Positions 8,829-17,146 of a stretch of 64,000 bases of DNA are shown piece after piece; within the stretch, counting starts at the first letter, position 1; each line of letters opens with the position of its first letter. The notes beneath the pieces were generated by a model that was not told the DNA's origin, searched no databases, and saw only the letters and a program-made list of their open reading frames with translations. The stretch spans positions 124,001 through 188,000 of the forward strand of contig NZ_KQ948426.1 in the NCBI RefSeq assembly GCF_001514065.1, given 5' to 3'. The stretch comes from Streptomyces antibioticus (GTDB lineage: Bacteria; Actinomycetota; Actinomycetes; Streptomycetales; Streptomycetaceae). The position numbers were made by a program, and so were the translations under genes.

Positions 8829-11732
8829 GTGCGAGTGGGTGTGGCGGAGCCGATCGGCCATCCAGGCCGCGCCGCGCTCTCTAGGGCGCTGTGTGATCTC
8901 GAGGCGAGAGCAGGCTGCGGGACCACGGCATCGGTGACCTCTCCACGGAGGGGCACTGCGAGGTCCCGAGCCCAGGCGATCGACGAGGCCAATGTTGCCT
9001 GCGCCCAGGCCAAACTGCCGCTCTTGACCACATCTACGGTGGGCGATTGGTTCCGCAAGGGTCGTGCGCCTTCAGACTTCGAGAGACTGTGGCACCTGAT
9101 CAAGGTTCTCTTGAAATGGAGCGGCACTGCGGCTGGTGAGGCGCAACGAGATCTATGGAAGCAACGGTGGGAGCTGGCACGAGACGATAATGCGGCAAAG
9201 CCTCTATCACCAAAACCGCTGACCCCAGTTCATGAGTCGACAGCTGAGCCGAATCTATCACCGCCCACGACGCCCCCAGTATGGGGATTTCCGCTAACGG
9301 AGGTTGACCCGATTGGCCACCTGGAAGTGCACCCGGCCATCGAGGTCAGCATATCTCGTACTCATGCAACCCCCAGCTCTCCGTTGCCCAAATACGTGCC
9401 GCGGCAGCGTGACCACGAGCTGCGTAATCGTGTCATGGCAGCTCAAGCCCGAAGTCAACTCGTCGTGCTTGTCGCGGATTCCTCCACAGGTAAGACGCGA
9501 TCACTGTGGGAGGCAGTGCAGGAGCTGCCAGACTCCTGGCACCTATGGCGACCAGCTGATCGTGCCGGTTTGCTGATCGGCCTCAGTGAGCAGCGCTCTA
9601 TGGCCCACACTGTCGTATGGCTCAATGAGTTGCAGCGCTATTTGCTGCCCCACAATCAACCTGATCAGGACGGACAGGCTGCGGCAGCGCTGTCAGCACT
9701 ACTGAATGACCCACGTCGCGGTCCAGTCTTGGTTGTGGGGACATTGTGGCACCAGCACCACACCGTATTAGTCCATGATCCGGCCGATGTATCCGTGCCA
9801 GATCCGCATCAGCAGGCTCGCTCCTTGCTCAGGAACGCCACCATCATCTGGCCGGATGCCTTCACCCCCAGGGAAATGACCGGGCTGCAAGATGCTGCCA
9901 AATCCGATGAACGGTTGCACGAGGTGCTGGAATGTGGCAGCTCACGTGTTACCCAGTACCTGGCCGGAGCTCGAGATCTGGTGCGCCGCTACGAGGAAGC
10001 CCCACCGGAAGCCAAAGCTGTGCTCGACGTCGCAATTGATTCCCGCCGATTCGGTGTCGGTAGCGATCTTCCGACGGAATTCCTGCGCGCGGCTGCCGGC
10101 GCTTATTTGGACCCAGACCACTGGACGGCGCAGACCAATATCTGGCGCACTAACTGGTTCGAGAGGGCTTTGGGCTACACCAGCCAGCCGTGCAAAGGCA
10201 TCCCCGGTCCGCTAACACAAGTGCCGCCCTTGCCTACCGTGATAGCTGACCATGACAACACGCCCTTCCGACTTGCCGATTATCTACTCCAGCACGCTGA
10301 ACGTATCCGTCGCTATCAGATGCCGCCCGCTGGTTTCTGGGAAGCTGCGGCCGCACACCTTCGTGGTGACGACCTGAACGCTCTTGCCCATGCCGCTGCC
10401 ATCCGACTGCGCTGGCGTATGGCAGATCGCCTGTATCGCGCGGCTGGCAGCTGGAGCGCTCATCTGAGTTTGGCTTTGATACACCGGAGAATCGGCAATC
10501 GGGATGAATGTAATCGGCTGTTGGAACAAGCAGCGGGTTCTGAGCATGCACCGACGCTCCGGCGGTTGGCCGAACTGTTTCGACTGGATCGTGACTACGT
10601 TAAAGCGGATCAGATGCTTCTGCGGGCCGCCGATGCGGGAGACACCGAGGCCTTTTTGGACTTGGGCCAGTTACGCCTGGACTATGGGGACGAGGTAGGA
10701 GCACACGAAGCGTACGAGCATGCGGCCGAGGCAGGTGAGCCGGTGGCCCTCCTGCGACTGGCGTGGCTGTATGAGAAATCCGGCGATCTACGTGCCTCAG
10801 AGGAGCTTCTCTACAGAGCCGCCGGGGCTGGAATTACTGAGGCGCTTATGGATCTGGCTAGGAGACAGGAACAACTTGGAGCAGATGAAAGCGCAATACG
10901 GCTCTATAAACGCGCTGCCGACGCCGGAAATATCGATGCCCTCTACCCTTTGGCCTGGCACAGAGTCGCTGTCGGGGATATAGAAGGGGCCGAGCACCTA
11001 TTCCTCCGGGCGGCCCGCTCCGGAAACAATGAGGCATTTATGTTCCTCGGTGAACTGCGCGAGGAGGTCGAGGATTACGCGGGCGCCTGGCGGGCATACC
11101 GTGAAGCCGCCGATGCGGGAAACTTTCGCGCCATTATGCTGTTCATTTCAACCAACGATTGGGAGGTAGCCCATCGAGGCCTTCAGCGAATCGCCCAGGA
11201 ACAGGGAGCCGAAGGCCTTAAACAACTGGCCGATATAATGGAGCGCTCCGACATGGAGGAAGGTGACGTCATTGAGGTCCTGCGATTGTCTGCCGACGCC
11301 GGAAGTCCGCAGGCCCTACGGCACCTAATAGCAAAACTCGACGACGGTCAACACGCGGAAAGCATCGAGAATGCGTGTCAACAGGCCGCGCGCAACGGCA
11401 ATCCCGAAGCTCTCCGGCGGTCGGCGAGACTGTGTAGGCAAGGCGGCGACTTGGAGGGGGCTGCAGAAATTCTGCGCCGAGCGTCAGATTCTGGAGACGA
11501 CACGGCTCATTGGGATCTCATTGAACTATACGAAAGAGTGAAGGATCCAAGCAATGTCGAGTGGGCATATCAGAGATTAATTAATTCCACCACGAATGAT
11601 CAGCTCGCCTTTCGTCGAAAGATAGCCGCACGGTTCAGTCCTGAGGTGCGGAAGTGGGGACTAACGGTAGACGGCGCACTCGAAGAGCCATGGTGGGATC
11701 TTTCGGTCGAGCGCAAACCGTTTGACCAATGA
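8829..11732 (+). CDS. NTPase with HTH-like N-terminus and Sel1/TPR-type repeats
   Basis: 967 residues. The N-terminal 100 residues contain an HTH-like segment (LTTSTVGDWFRKGRAPSDFE) typical of Streptomyces regulators and NTPases. A P-loop variant VADSSTGKTRS lies near residue 220 and a Walker-B-like VVWLNELQ near 265. The C-terminal half (about 570-930) is a run of about 35-residue helical repeats with motifs such as AADAGDTEAFLDLGQL, the Sel1/TPR pattern. The GTG at 8829 has GAGGGAGG upstream. Three TTA codons (9768, 10671, 11577) would make translation bldA-dependent in Streptomyces. The architecture resembles STAND-like sensors, many of which act in phage defence; the role is inferred. Confidence 0.78.
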   Translation: MRVGVAEPIGHPGRAALSRALCDLEARAGCGTTASVTSPRRGTARSRAQAIDEANVACAQAKLPLLTTSTVGDWFRKGRAPSDFERLWHLIKVLLKWSGTAAGEAQRDLWKQRWELARDDNAAKPLSPKPLTPVHESTAEPNLSPPTTPPVWGFPLTEVDPIGHLEVHPAIEVSISRTHATPSSPLPKYVPRQRDHELRNRVMAAQARSQLVVLVADSSTGKTRSLWEAVQELPDSWHLWRPADRAGLLIGLSEQRSMAHTVVWLNELQRYLLPHNQPDQDGQAAAALSALLNDPRRGPVLVVGTLWHQHHTVLVHDPADVSVPDPHQQARSLLRNATIIWPDAFTPREMTGLQDAAKSDERLHEVLECGSSRVTQYLAGARDLVRRYEEAPPEAKAVLDVAIDSRRFGVGSDLPTEFLRAAAGAYLDPDHWTAQTNIWRTNWFERALGYTSQPCKGIPGPLTQVPPLPTVIADHDNTPFRLADYLLQHAERIRRYQMPPAGFWEAAAAHLRGDDLNALAHAAAIRLRWRMADRLYRAAGSWSAHLSLALIHRRIGNRDECNRLLEQAAGSEHAPTLRRLAELFRLDRDYVKADQMLLRAADAGDTEAFLDLGQLRLDYGDEVGAHEAYEHAAEAGEPVALLRLAWLYEKSGDLRASEELLYRAAGAGITEALMDLARRQEQLGADESAIRLYKRAADAGNIDALYPLAWHRVAVGDIEGAEHLFLRAARSGNNEAFMFLGELREEVEDYAGAWRAYREAADAGNFRAIMLFISTNDWEVAHRGLQRIAQEQGAEGLKQLADIMERSDMEEGDVIEVLRLSADAGSPQALRHLIAKLDDGQHAESIENACQQAARNGNPEALRRSARLCRQGGDLEGAAEILRRASDSGDDTAHWDLIELYERVKDPSNVEWAYQRLINSTTNDQLAFRRKIAARFSPEVRKWGLTVDGALEEPWWDLSVERKPFDQ

Positions 11733-11873
11733 CGCCCCGTCTAGAAGAGCGCAGACTATTCGAGATTGCTGGCCAGCAATCTAGTTTCCGCCTGTGTCTT
11801 GTGAGCACGCGAAAGTCGTAGGTGACAGTCACGGGTGTTCCCCCGATCGAGGTGCGGGTCGTACGGGGCCGGG

Positions 11874-12045
11874 TCAGGAGCCGGTTTCGATGGTGATGTG
11901 TGTCGCCCGGCCGAGCTGGTCGGCGCTGACGTCGAGGTGGCCGAGGACCAGCAGATCCGGGGAGGGGCAGGCCCGTCCTGATAGAAGAGGGCGAGGTTGC
12001 CCCAGGGCGCGTAGTAGGCGATGTCACCGGCCTTCGCGGCAGCCG
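11874..12045 (-). pseudogene. Truncated, frameshifted cyclophilin-like fold protein remnant
   Basis: The reverse strand reads AGDIAYYAPWGNLALFYQDG and, after a one-base frame change, SPDLLVLGHLDVSADQLG...ITIETGS and stop. This is the C-terminal signature of the small cyclophilin-like proteins (AYYAPWGNLA). The N-terminal half is absent; the fragment stops exactly where island-end repeat copy 2 begins. It is most simply a fossil of an earlier insertion site carried along with the island. Confidence 0.75.
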
Positions 12046-12164
12046 GGGGTGTCAAGCCCTTCTAGCACTACAAAGGCATGGTGAGCGTTTCGGTCACATG
12101 AGACACATAGGTGAGATCCGAGTCGCCACGGGCATCGATGCCCGGGAACCGCCATCGGCATCAG
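12046..12164. repeat. Island-end direct repeat, copy 2 (internal)
   Basis: Same sequence family as 7746-7869, beginning GGGGTGTCAAGCCCTTCT and ending GCATCAG. It abuts the cyclophilin-like remnant, just as copy 1 abuts the DUF4244 fragment, so it looks like a former element left end. The outermost CGTTTATCTA of copy 1 is missing. Confidence 0.85.
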
Positions 12165-12464
12165 GTGGCTTCCTCGACGTCCCCGGCGAACTCAGTCGGC
12201 TCGCAGCCACCATCCGCGAGCGGCACCAAGCTGTCCATGACCTGACCGCCGAAGCCGCTCGCTGCGCGACACAAGTCGCGACCTGCATCCCTGCTGCTCC
12301 ACGGTGCGTCGCTATGCGAAGCCCGCGAACGATGACGGGCTTCGGCTGGTCGTCGCATCGATTTTCCAATAGAGGCAGACCTGGATCATTAGTATGAGTG
12401 ACGACCAGTAAGCACGTGTGTCACGGCTACGCCTGACCGCATCAAGAGGGAAGAGAGCGCCGTA
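12165..12464. other. Non-coding or decayed stretch before the helicase gene
   Basis: A short forward frame here (GELSRLAATIRERHQAVHD...) reads like a fragment of a helical protein but runs through the repeat and lacks a ribosome site. The final 60 nt should contain the promoter of the helicase operon. No terminator or RNA structure was recognised. Confidence 0.4.
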
Positions 12465-14612
12465 GTGCCGCTGGAGGTTGTATACGGCGAGAGCCGAGAC
12501 CGGAGCACCGCATCGCAGCTGGCGGAGAAGCTGCGTGAGGTGGTCTCCGATGGCACGGTGTATCTCGGGTACCCGGTGCTGGCCACGGCTGACGACCGTG
12601 TTGAAGTGGATGCTCTCCTTGTCAGTAGGGGCCACGGACTTGTGGCTTTCCTCCTCGAGGACACCATTCCACGCGACGCGGACGGATGGGACGTGGTCTC
12701 CTCGGCCCAGGATCGTCTGTACAACGTCCTGGAGAGCACACTTGGCAAGCACAGCGGGCTGCGTCGGCGCCGGCAGCTGGCCCTGGAGATCTCCACAGTC
12801 ACCGTCTTTCCGGGGCCGGTAGGCGATCAGCCCTCCGACGTCGAGGGCATCTATTGCGACCTACTAGACGTCGCCACGGAAGTGGCGGGTCTGGATGGTA
12901 TCGATGAGGACACTGAGCGGGCACTGCAAGCGGCACTGCAGCGAGTAACGACGATCAAGCCGGTCAAAAAACGTTCATCGGTCCAGGACGCATCTTCCCG
13001 CGGCGCTATCTTGAAGGTGATCGAACGAGGTATTGCGAACCTAGACCAGTGGCAGAAGGCTGCCGCGATCGAGACACCTGAGGGGCCGCAGCGGATCCGT
13101 GGTCTGGCCGGATCGGGCAAGACGGTTGTTCTTGCTCTTAAAGCTGCCTACCTGCATACCCAGCACCCCGAGTGGCGCATAGCAGTGACCTTCCACTCCC
13201 GAGCCCTATATCAGCAGATCCAGGACTTGGTGGAACGCTTCACATTCGAGTACAGCAACGACCGCTACGACGAGCAGTTTCTGCAGATCATGCACTCCTG
13301 GGGATCGAGCTCCAAGGCCGGCATGTATAGCGAGATGGCCCGTGCTGTTGGGGTCACACCGCGGGACTGGAACTACGCGCGCGCCACCTATGGCATGGAC
13401 AACGCGTTCCAGGGGGTGTGCCAGGAACTCCTCGCGGTGGTGCGTGCCAGCTCGCCCGAGCCGGTCTTCGATGCGGTCCTCATCGACGAGGCCCAGGATC
13501 TCCCCCCGGAGTTCTTCCAGCTCGTCTATCTACTGACGAGGGATCCCAAGCGCATCGTCTGGGGCTACGACGAGCTTCAGAAGCTGTCGGAGTCGGCTAT
13601 GCCCGGGACAGATGAGTTGTTCGGGACAGGTCCTTCGGGGGAGAGCCTCGTCAGCCTCGCTCAGCAGGACAAGCAGCCGCGGCGCGACATTGTGCTGCCT
13701 GTCTGCTATCGCAACACTCCCTGGGCACTGGCCACAGCTCACGCCTTGGGAATCGGTGTGTACCGCGACGGCGGTCTGCTGCAGCACTTCGATGCCCCCG
13801 AACTGTGGGGGGACATCGGCTACAACACGGTCCACGGCAGTCTTGCTCTCGGCTCAGCGGTGACGTTGGAGCGGGCGGAGTCGAGCTCCCCGGCCTACTT
13901 CCGTGAACTGCTCACCTCGGACGACGCAGTGATCATGAAGCGTTTCGACGACCAGGCCGCCCAGGACATCTGGGTAGCTCAGCAGATCAAGAAAAACTTG
14001 GCCGAGGACGAACTTGAGCACGACGACATTCTGATCGTCCTGCCTGACGTCTACCGTGCCAAATCCCGGGCACCGCGGCTAATGCAGACACTCCTGCAAC
14101 ACGGGATCCCCTCACATCTGGTGGGAGTCGGCACGAGTGTCGACGAGGTGTTCAAACGGGAATCCGTCGCCCTGGCCCACATCTACCGGGCCAAAGGCAA
14201 CGAGGCTCCTATGGTCTACGTCGTCGATGCTCAGTATGCGAACAGCGATCACCAGACCGTCACCCGTCGCAACACCCTCTTCACCGCCATCACCCGCAGC
14301 AGAGCGTGGGTCCGCGTCGTGGGCTGGGGCGACCGGATGGACGCGATTTCCCGCGAGATCGACACAGTGCGGGAGAAGAACTTCCGTCTCGGCTTCACCA
14401 TCCCCTCGCGCGAGGAGCTGGACCAGCTTCGACACCTTCACCGCGACCGCTCTGACGATGACCGCGCTGCGGTACAGAAGGCAACGGACGGACTTCAGGC
14501 CTTCCTTGAAGCCTACGAGACCGATCAGATTGATCTCTATGACCTTCCGCCCGCAATGCGGACACGGCTGGTGATGAAGCTTAAGGAAGACATGCCGCGT
14601 GACGACGACTAG
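12465..14612 (+). CDS. Superfamily 1 (UvrD-like) helicase with nuclease-like N-terminal domain
   Basis: 715 residues. The first about 130 resemble a NERD/restriction-like fold (EVDALLVSRGHGLVAFLLED keeps the E-x-D-x-hydrophobic core). Walker A is GLAGSGKTVV (about residue 213), Walker B LIDEAQDLPPEFF (about 341), and the C-terminal helicase motif is NTLFTAITRSRAWVRVVG (about 605). The GTG start follows GAGGGAAGAGAG. The stop overlaps the DUF2290 start by 14 nt, so the two are one operon and probably one complex. Helicase-nuclease proteins with such partners are typical of anti-phage loci; the role here is inferred. Confidence 0.82.
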   Translation: MPLEVVYGESRDRSTASQLAEKLREVVSDGTVYLGYPVLATADDRVEVDALLVSRGHGLVAFLLEDTIPRDADGWDVVSSAQDRLYNVLESTLGKHSGLRRRRQLALEISTVTVFPGPVGDQPSDVEGIYCDLLDVATEVAGLDGIDEDTERALQAALQRVTTIKPVKKRSSVQDASSRGAILKVIERGIANLDQWQKAAAIETPEGPQRIRGLAGSGKTVVLALKAAYLHTQHPEWRIAVTFHSRALYQQIQDLVERFTFEYSNDRYDEQFLQIMHSWGSSSKAGMYSEMARAVGVTPRDWNYARATYGMDNAFQGVCQELLAVVRASSPEPVFDAVLIDEAQDLPPEFFQLVYLLTRDPKRIVWGYDELQKLSESAMPGTDELFGTGPSGESLVSLAQQDKQPRRDIVLPVCYRNTPWALATAHALGIGVYRDGGLLQHFDAPELWGDIGYNTVHGSLALGSAVTLERAESSSPAYFRELLTSDDAVIMKRFDDQAAQDIWVAQQIKKNLAEDELEHDDILIVLPDVYRAKSRAPRLMQTLLQHGIPSHLVGVGTSVDEVFKRESVALAHIYRAKGNEAPMVYVVDAQYANSDHQTVTRRNTLFTAITRSRAWVRVVGWGDRMDAISREIDTVREKNFRLGFTIPSREELDQLRHLHRDRSDDDRAAVQKATDGLQAFLEAYETDQIDLYDLPPAMRTRLVMKLKEDMPRDDD

Positions 14613-15258
14613 AACGGTCGCCGAGGAGGTCCGAAACCTCCTTGACTACCTTCTCAACGCGGAGATAGCCGCTTACGTCAACACGGTTTCTGTCAGCGGG
14701 ACGCGCGTATCCTGGCACGCGACGGACCCTGGTATCCCTTTCCTGGTCAATCGAGGAGATCCAAGCCTTCAGGACTACCGGCGATGGGCCCAGGCCGGCG
14801 CCTATTCAGCTCTCCTCTTCGATGGCGCATTGTTGCAGATCACCTATGAGATCGAAGGGGGAGAAATCGCTGGGCACCGGCTCGCCTATGTCCCCTGCCC
14901 CTACCGTCTGGACAGCGAACTCGTGCGCCAGGATCCGATCATCGATGTGATCGATCTTCACGTCGAGACCGAGCCGACGAACATGGTTCTGCACTCTGCG
15001 ATCCGCTTCGACTTCGACCCAGGGTCTGCGGCTCCGGGTCATCCGGCGGCACATTTGACCATCAACTCCGCGGACTGCCGAATCGCCTGCGCTGCACCGA
15101 TGCATATCGGGCGGTTCAGCGACTTCATCTTCCGGCACTTCTATCCTGACCTGTGGAAGGCACATCTCCCGTTCTTCGGAAGCTCAGCGACCAGGGAAGC
15201 CGGCGCCCGCACGCTTACCCACGATGAGCGCAACGCCCCACACCTGTACTGGAGTTAG
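14599..15258 (+). CDS. DUF2290 domain-containing protein
   Basis: 219 residues. Recognised from the C-terminal DUF2290 pattern: LHSAIRFDFDP, HPAAHLTINSADCRIACAAP, GRFSDFIFRHFYPDLW. No catalytic residues are established for the family. The start is a GTG inside the helicase gene (14-nt overlap), so translation is coupled and the product should act with the helicase. Confidence 0.82.
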   Translation: MTTTRTVAEEVRNLLDYLLNAEIAAYVNTVSVSGTRVSWHATDPGIPFLVNRGDPSLQDYRRWAQAGAYSALLFDGALLQITYEIEGGEIAGHRLAYVPCPYRLDSELVRQDPIIDVIDLHVETEPTNMVLHSAIRFDFDPGSAAPGHPAAHLTINSADCRIACAAPMHIGRFSDFIFRHFYPDLWKAHLPFFGSSATREAGARTLTHDERNAPHLYWS

Positions 15259-15342
15259 AACACCTTACACAGCGACTTGAGCCAACGCTTTGCATGCCGC
15301 GGCACGGGCCGCCAGCGCCGATAAGGCCATCATGATTGGTCC

Positions 15343-16191
15343 TCAAAGCAGGCCCGCATCACGAGCAGCCCTGTAACAGCCGCAGGTGCGGCAGGCGCTG
15401 GCACCCCCGGCGATAAGATCCGATACCTCAGCATCAGTGAGCGCTCTTCGTGAAGGCGAAGTGAAACAGCCATCCAAATGGACCGTCCGCCTCTCCAACC
15501 CATTGCCTTGCCAGCGACACCGAAGCCGCCATGCACGGCCACTTTCTGAGGCTTCAACTGGTGGCATTATCCCAAAATCAGCGTCACTTTCCCGTTGGAT
15601 GCTGAGCTGCAACTGGTCGATCTCCTCTTGAAGTTGCGCCTTTCGTCGCTGCAAGTCCTCAATGTTCAACCCGTGTCTCGTGAGTACGTGAAATGACTCG
15701 CGGTCTGGCGGCGCCAGATACTGCAAAGTGACTTCGGGAAGGCGGCAAATCTCAATCATAGTCCCTGGTGACCACTCCAAGAAATCACCTCCAACGTCCA
15801 ACTGGCCATGCACAACTGAGGCAGTCGCGTCTAGTTGAACCTCCGAACGCTCATGATTAATCGAAGCAATCCTCCTCCCTGCGATCTCAATCATGGAAAT
15901 TGCTGCATGGTGCGACTGAAATCGGTCGAGATCTAGTAGAACATCGACGCCCGGCTGTTCAGATCCGTCTGCATGGAAGAGCTCCTCAAGCAGCTCATGT
16001 ACGGCCGAATAACTCTCCAGATGCGCGAAGCGCCATACTCGCCTCTCCTTATCCCATCTGCCGCGTAGAGACCGTGCTTCGGCTACGAAGTATGGATTCC
16101 ACGGACAGCTCACCTCGAGAGTGTCATCGAAAATCTGAGCGACCACCCCCGTAGCCCCCCTGCTCACCTCTGATCCTGCGGCCGTCCTCAC
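15343..16191 (-). CDS. Hypothetical protein with HARP/DUF5710-like N-terminus and C-terminal Cys cluster
   Basis: 282 residues, no confident family. Residues 28-65 (CPWNPYFVAEARSLRGRWD, ..RRVWRF) resemble the small domain in HARP-like and DUF5710 proteins that recognises structured DNA or modifies enzymes. A coiled coil covers about 190-215 (DLQRRKAQLQEEIDQLQ). The end has CRTCGC, a possible metal site. The GTG start at 16191 is nearly back-to-back with the XRE regulator frame. It is on the opposite strand to the helicase operon and to hsdM. Confidence 0.5.
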   Translation of the reverse strand: MRTAAGSEVSRGATGVVAQIFDDTLEVSCPWNPYFVAEARSLRGRWDKERRVWRFAHLESYSAVHELLEELFHADGSEQPGVDVLLDLDRFQSHHAAISMIEIAGRRIASINHERSEVQLDATASVVHGQLDVGGDFLEWSPGTMIEICRLPEVTLQYLAPPDRESFHVLTRHGLNIEDLQRRKAQLQEEIDQLQLSIQRESDADFGIMPPVEASESGRAWRLRCRWQGNGLERRTVHLDGCFTSPSRRALTDAEVSDLIAGGASACRTCGCYRAARDAGLL

Positions 16192-16339
16192 GGTGCTCCT
16201 CTTCGTGCTTCGCGCGACACCGGAAGGTGGAGTCGCGGGTCACGCTGCAGCGGTAGTCCCTGGACCCACCCAGCAAGCACTTCGGATTATGCACAGCTGT
16301 TCATGGCAGTCAAGGTGGACCCGCTGTTCGAGTCATGGA

Positions 16340-16615
16340 GTGCCCAATCCAAGCTCTGCTCCGAACCCACAGCTGCACGCCTTCGGGATGCACCTACGCC
16401 GACTCCGGGAATCCCAAGGACTGAGCATGGAAGAACTCGCGGAGCGAAGTGGAATGAGTTTCAGAGGCATCGCATACATCGAGCACGGGCGCAGAAATCC
16501 GTCGTTGCTGTCTCTGCTGCAGATTGCCGCTGGGCTTGGAATTGCTCCACGACGTCTCTTGGAGTTCACACCCGGTTCTGAACGCGGAAAAGGTAGCCCA
16601 AGCGCCGGAGTTTGA
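16340..16615 (+). CDS. XRE-family HTH transcriptional regulator
   Basis: About 91 residues, a nearly bare Cro/C1-type helix-turn-helix: MHLRRLRESQGLSMEELAER, then SGMSFRGIAYIEHGRRNPSL and LLQIAAGLGIAPRRLLEF. The frame is open to 16193; ATG 16289 and GTG 16340 are both possible starts and none has a good ribosome site. Its place before hsdM fits a controller-type regulator of the restriction locus, though 530 nt separate them. Confidence 0.72.
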   Translation: MPNPSSAPNPQLHAFGMHLRRLRESQGLSMEELAERSGMSFRGIAYIEHGRRNPSLLSLLQIAAGLGIAPRRLLEFTPGSERGKGSPSAGV

Positions 16616-17146
16616 GTCAGTCGCATACCTTCGCGACGTGACGGCAGAGAGAAGAAGGAGCTGCCCTCAGCACGGACTTGGCATAGTCAGCGCTCACACG
16701 CCCCAATGAGCCAGCGTTGCGACCAACAGGTGAGTGAGGGATAGCACGGGACAGTTTCCTCACCAACCCGTCTCAGTCGCTCACCAAGGCACCGCGGACA
16801 CACGGCTCTAGCCGGCGCACCGGCGCTGTGCGCCAAGGCCCCGGGCCCGCTGTGCAACCTCAACCCCTAGGTACCAAGCGTGCTGGATGAGGTCAGGCAT
16901 CGAGCTTCCCGGCCTCACCAGCCGCGCTGTCAGTGTCGCGTGGGACAGTGGGCGCGACTGGTGACAGCGCGGCGCCAGCGCTAGAGGACTGGCCTGGCGC
17001 CTCACCATGAGGGAGCGCACGGGCGTCGACGGCGAGCATCATCCGTGACCTTCGCCCTCCATCCAGAGCTGACCCTCCGAGTGGTGGCGTGTTGGTAGCC
17101 TTAAAATCTATCTTTTACTTCGTTGTTGGCAGTCGAGAGGATCACG
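16616..17146. other. Gene-free stretch upstream of hsdM
   Basis: No frame with plausible codon use was seen. It contains short GC palindromes (around 16813) and an A/T-rich block (TTAAAATCTATCTTTTACTT, 17101-17120) 27 nt before the hsdM start, a likely promoter or leader. Confidence 0.5.

Noticed and set aside
8648..9127. 159-codon minus-strand frame
   Set aside because: Overlaps the start of the repeat NTPase and the divergent promoter region; no plausible protein features.
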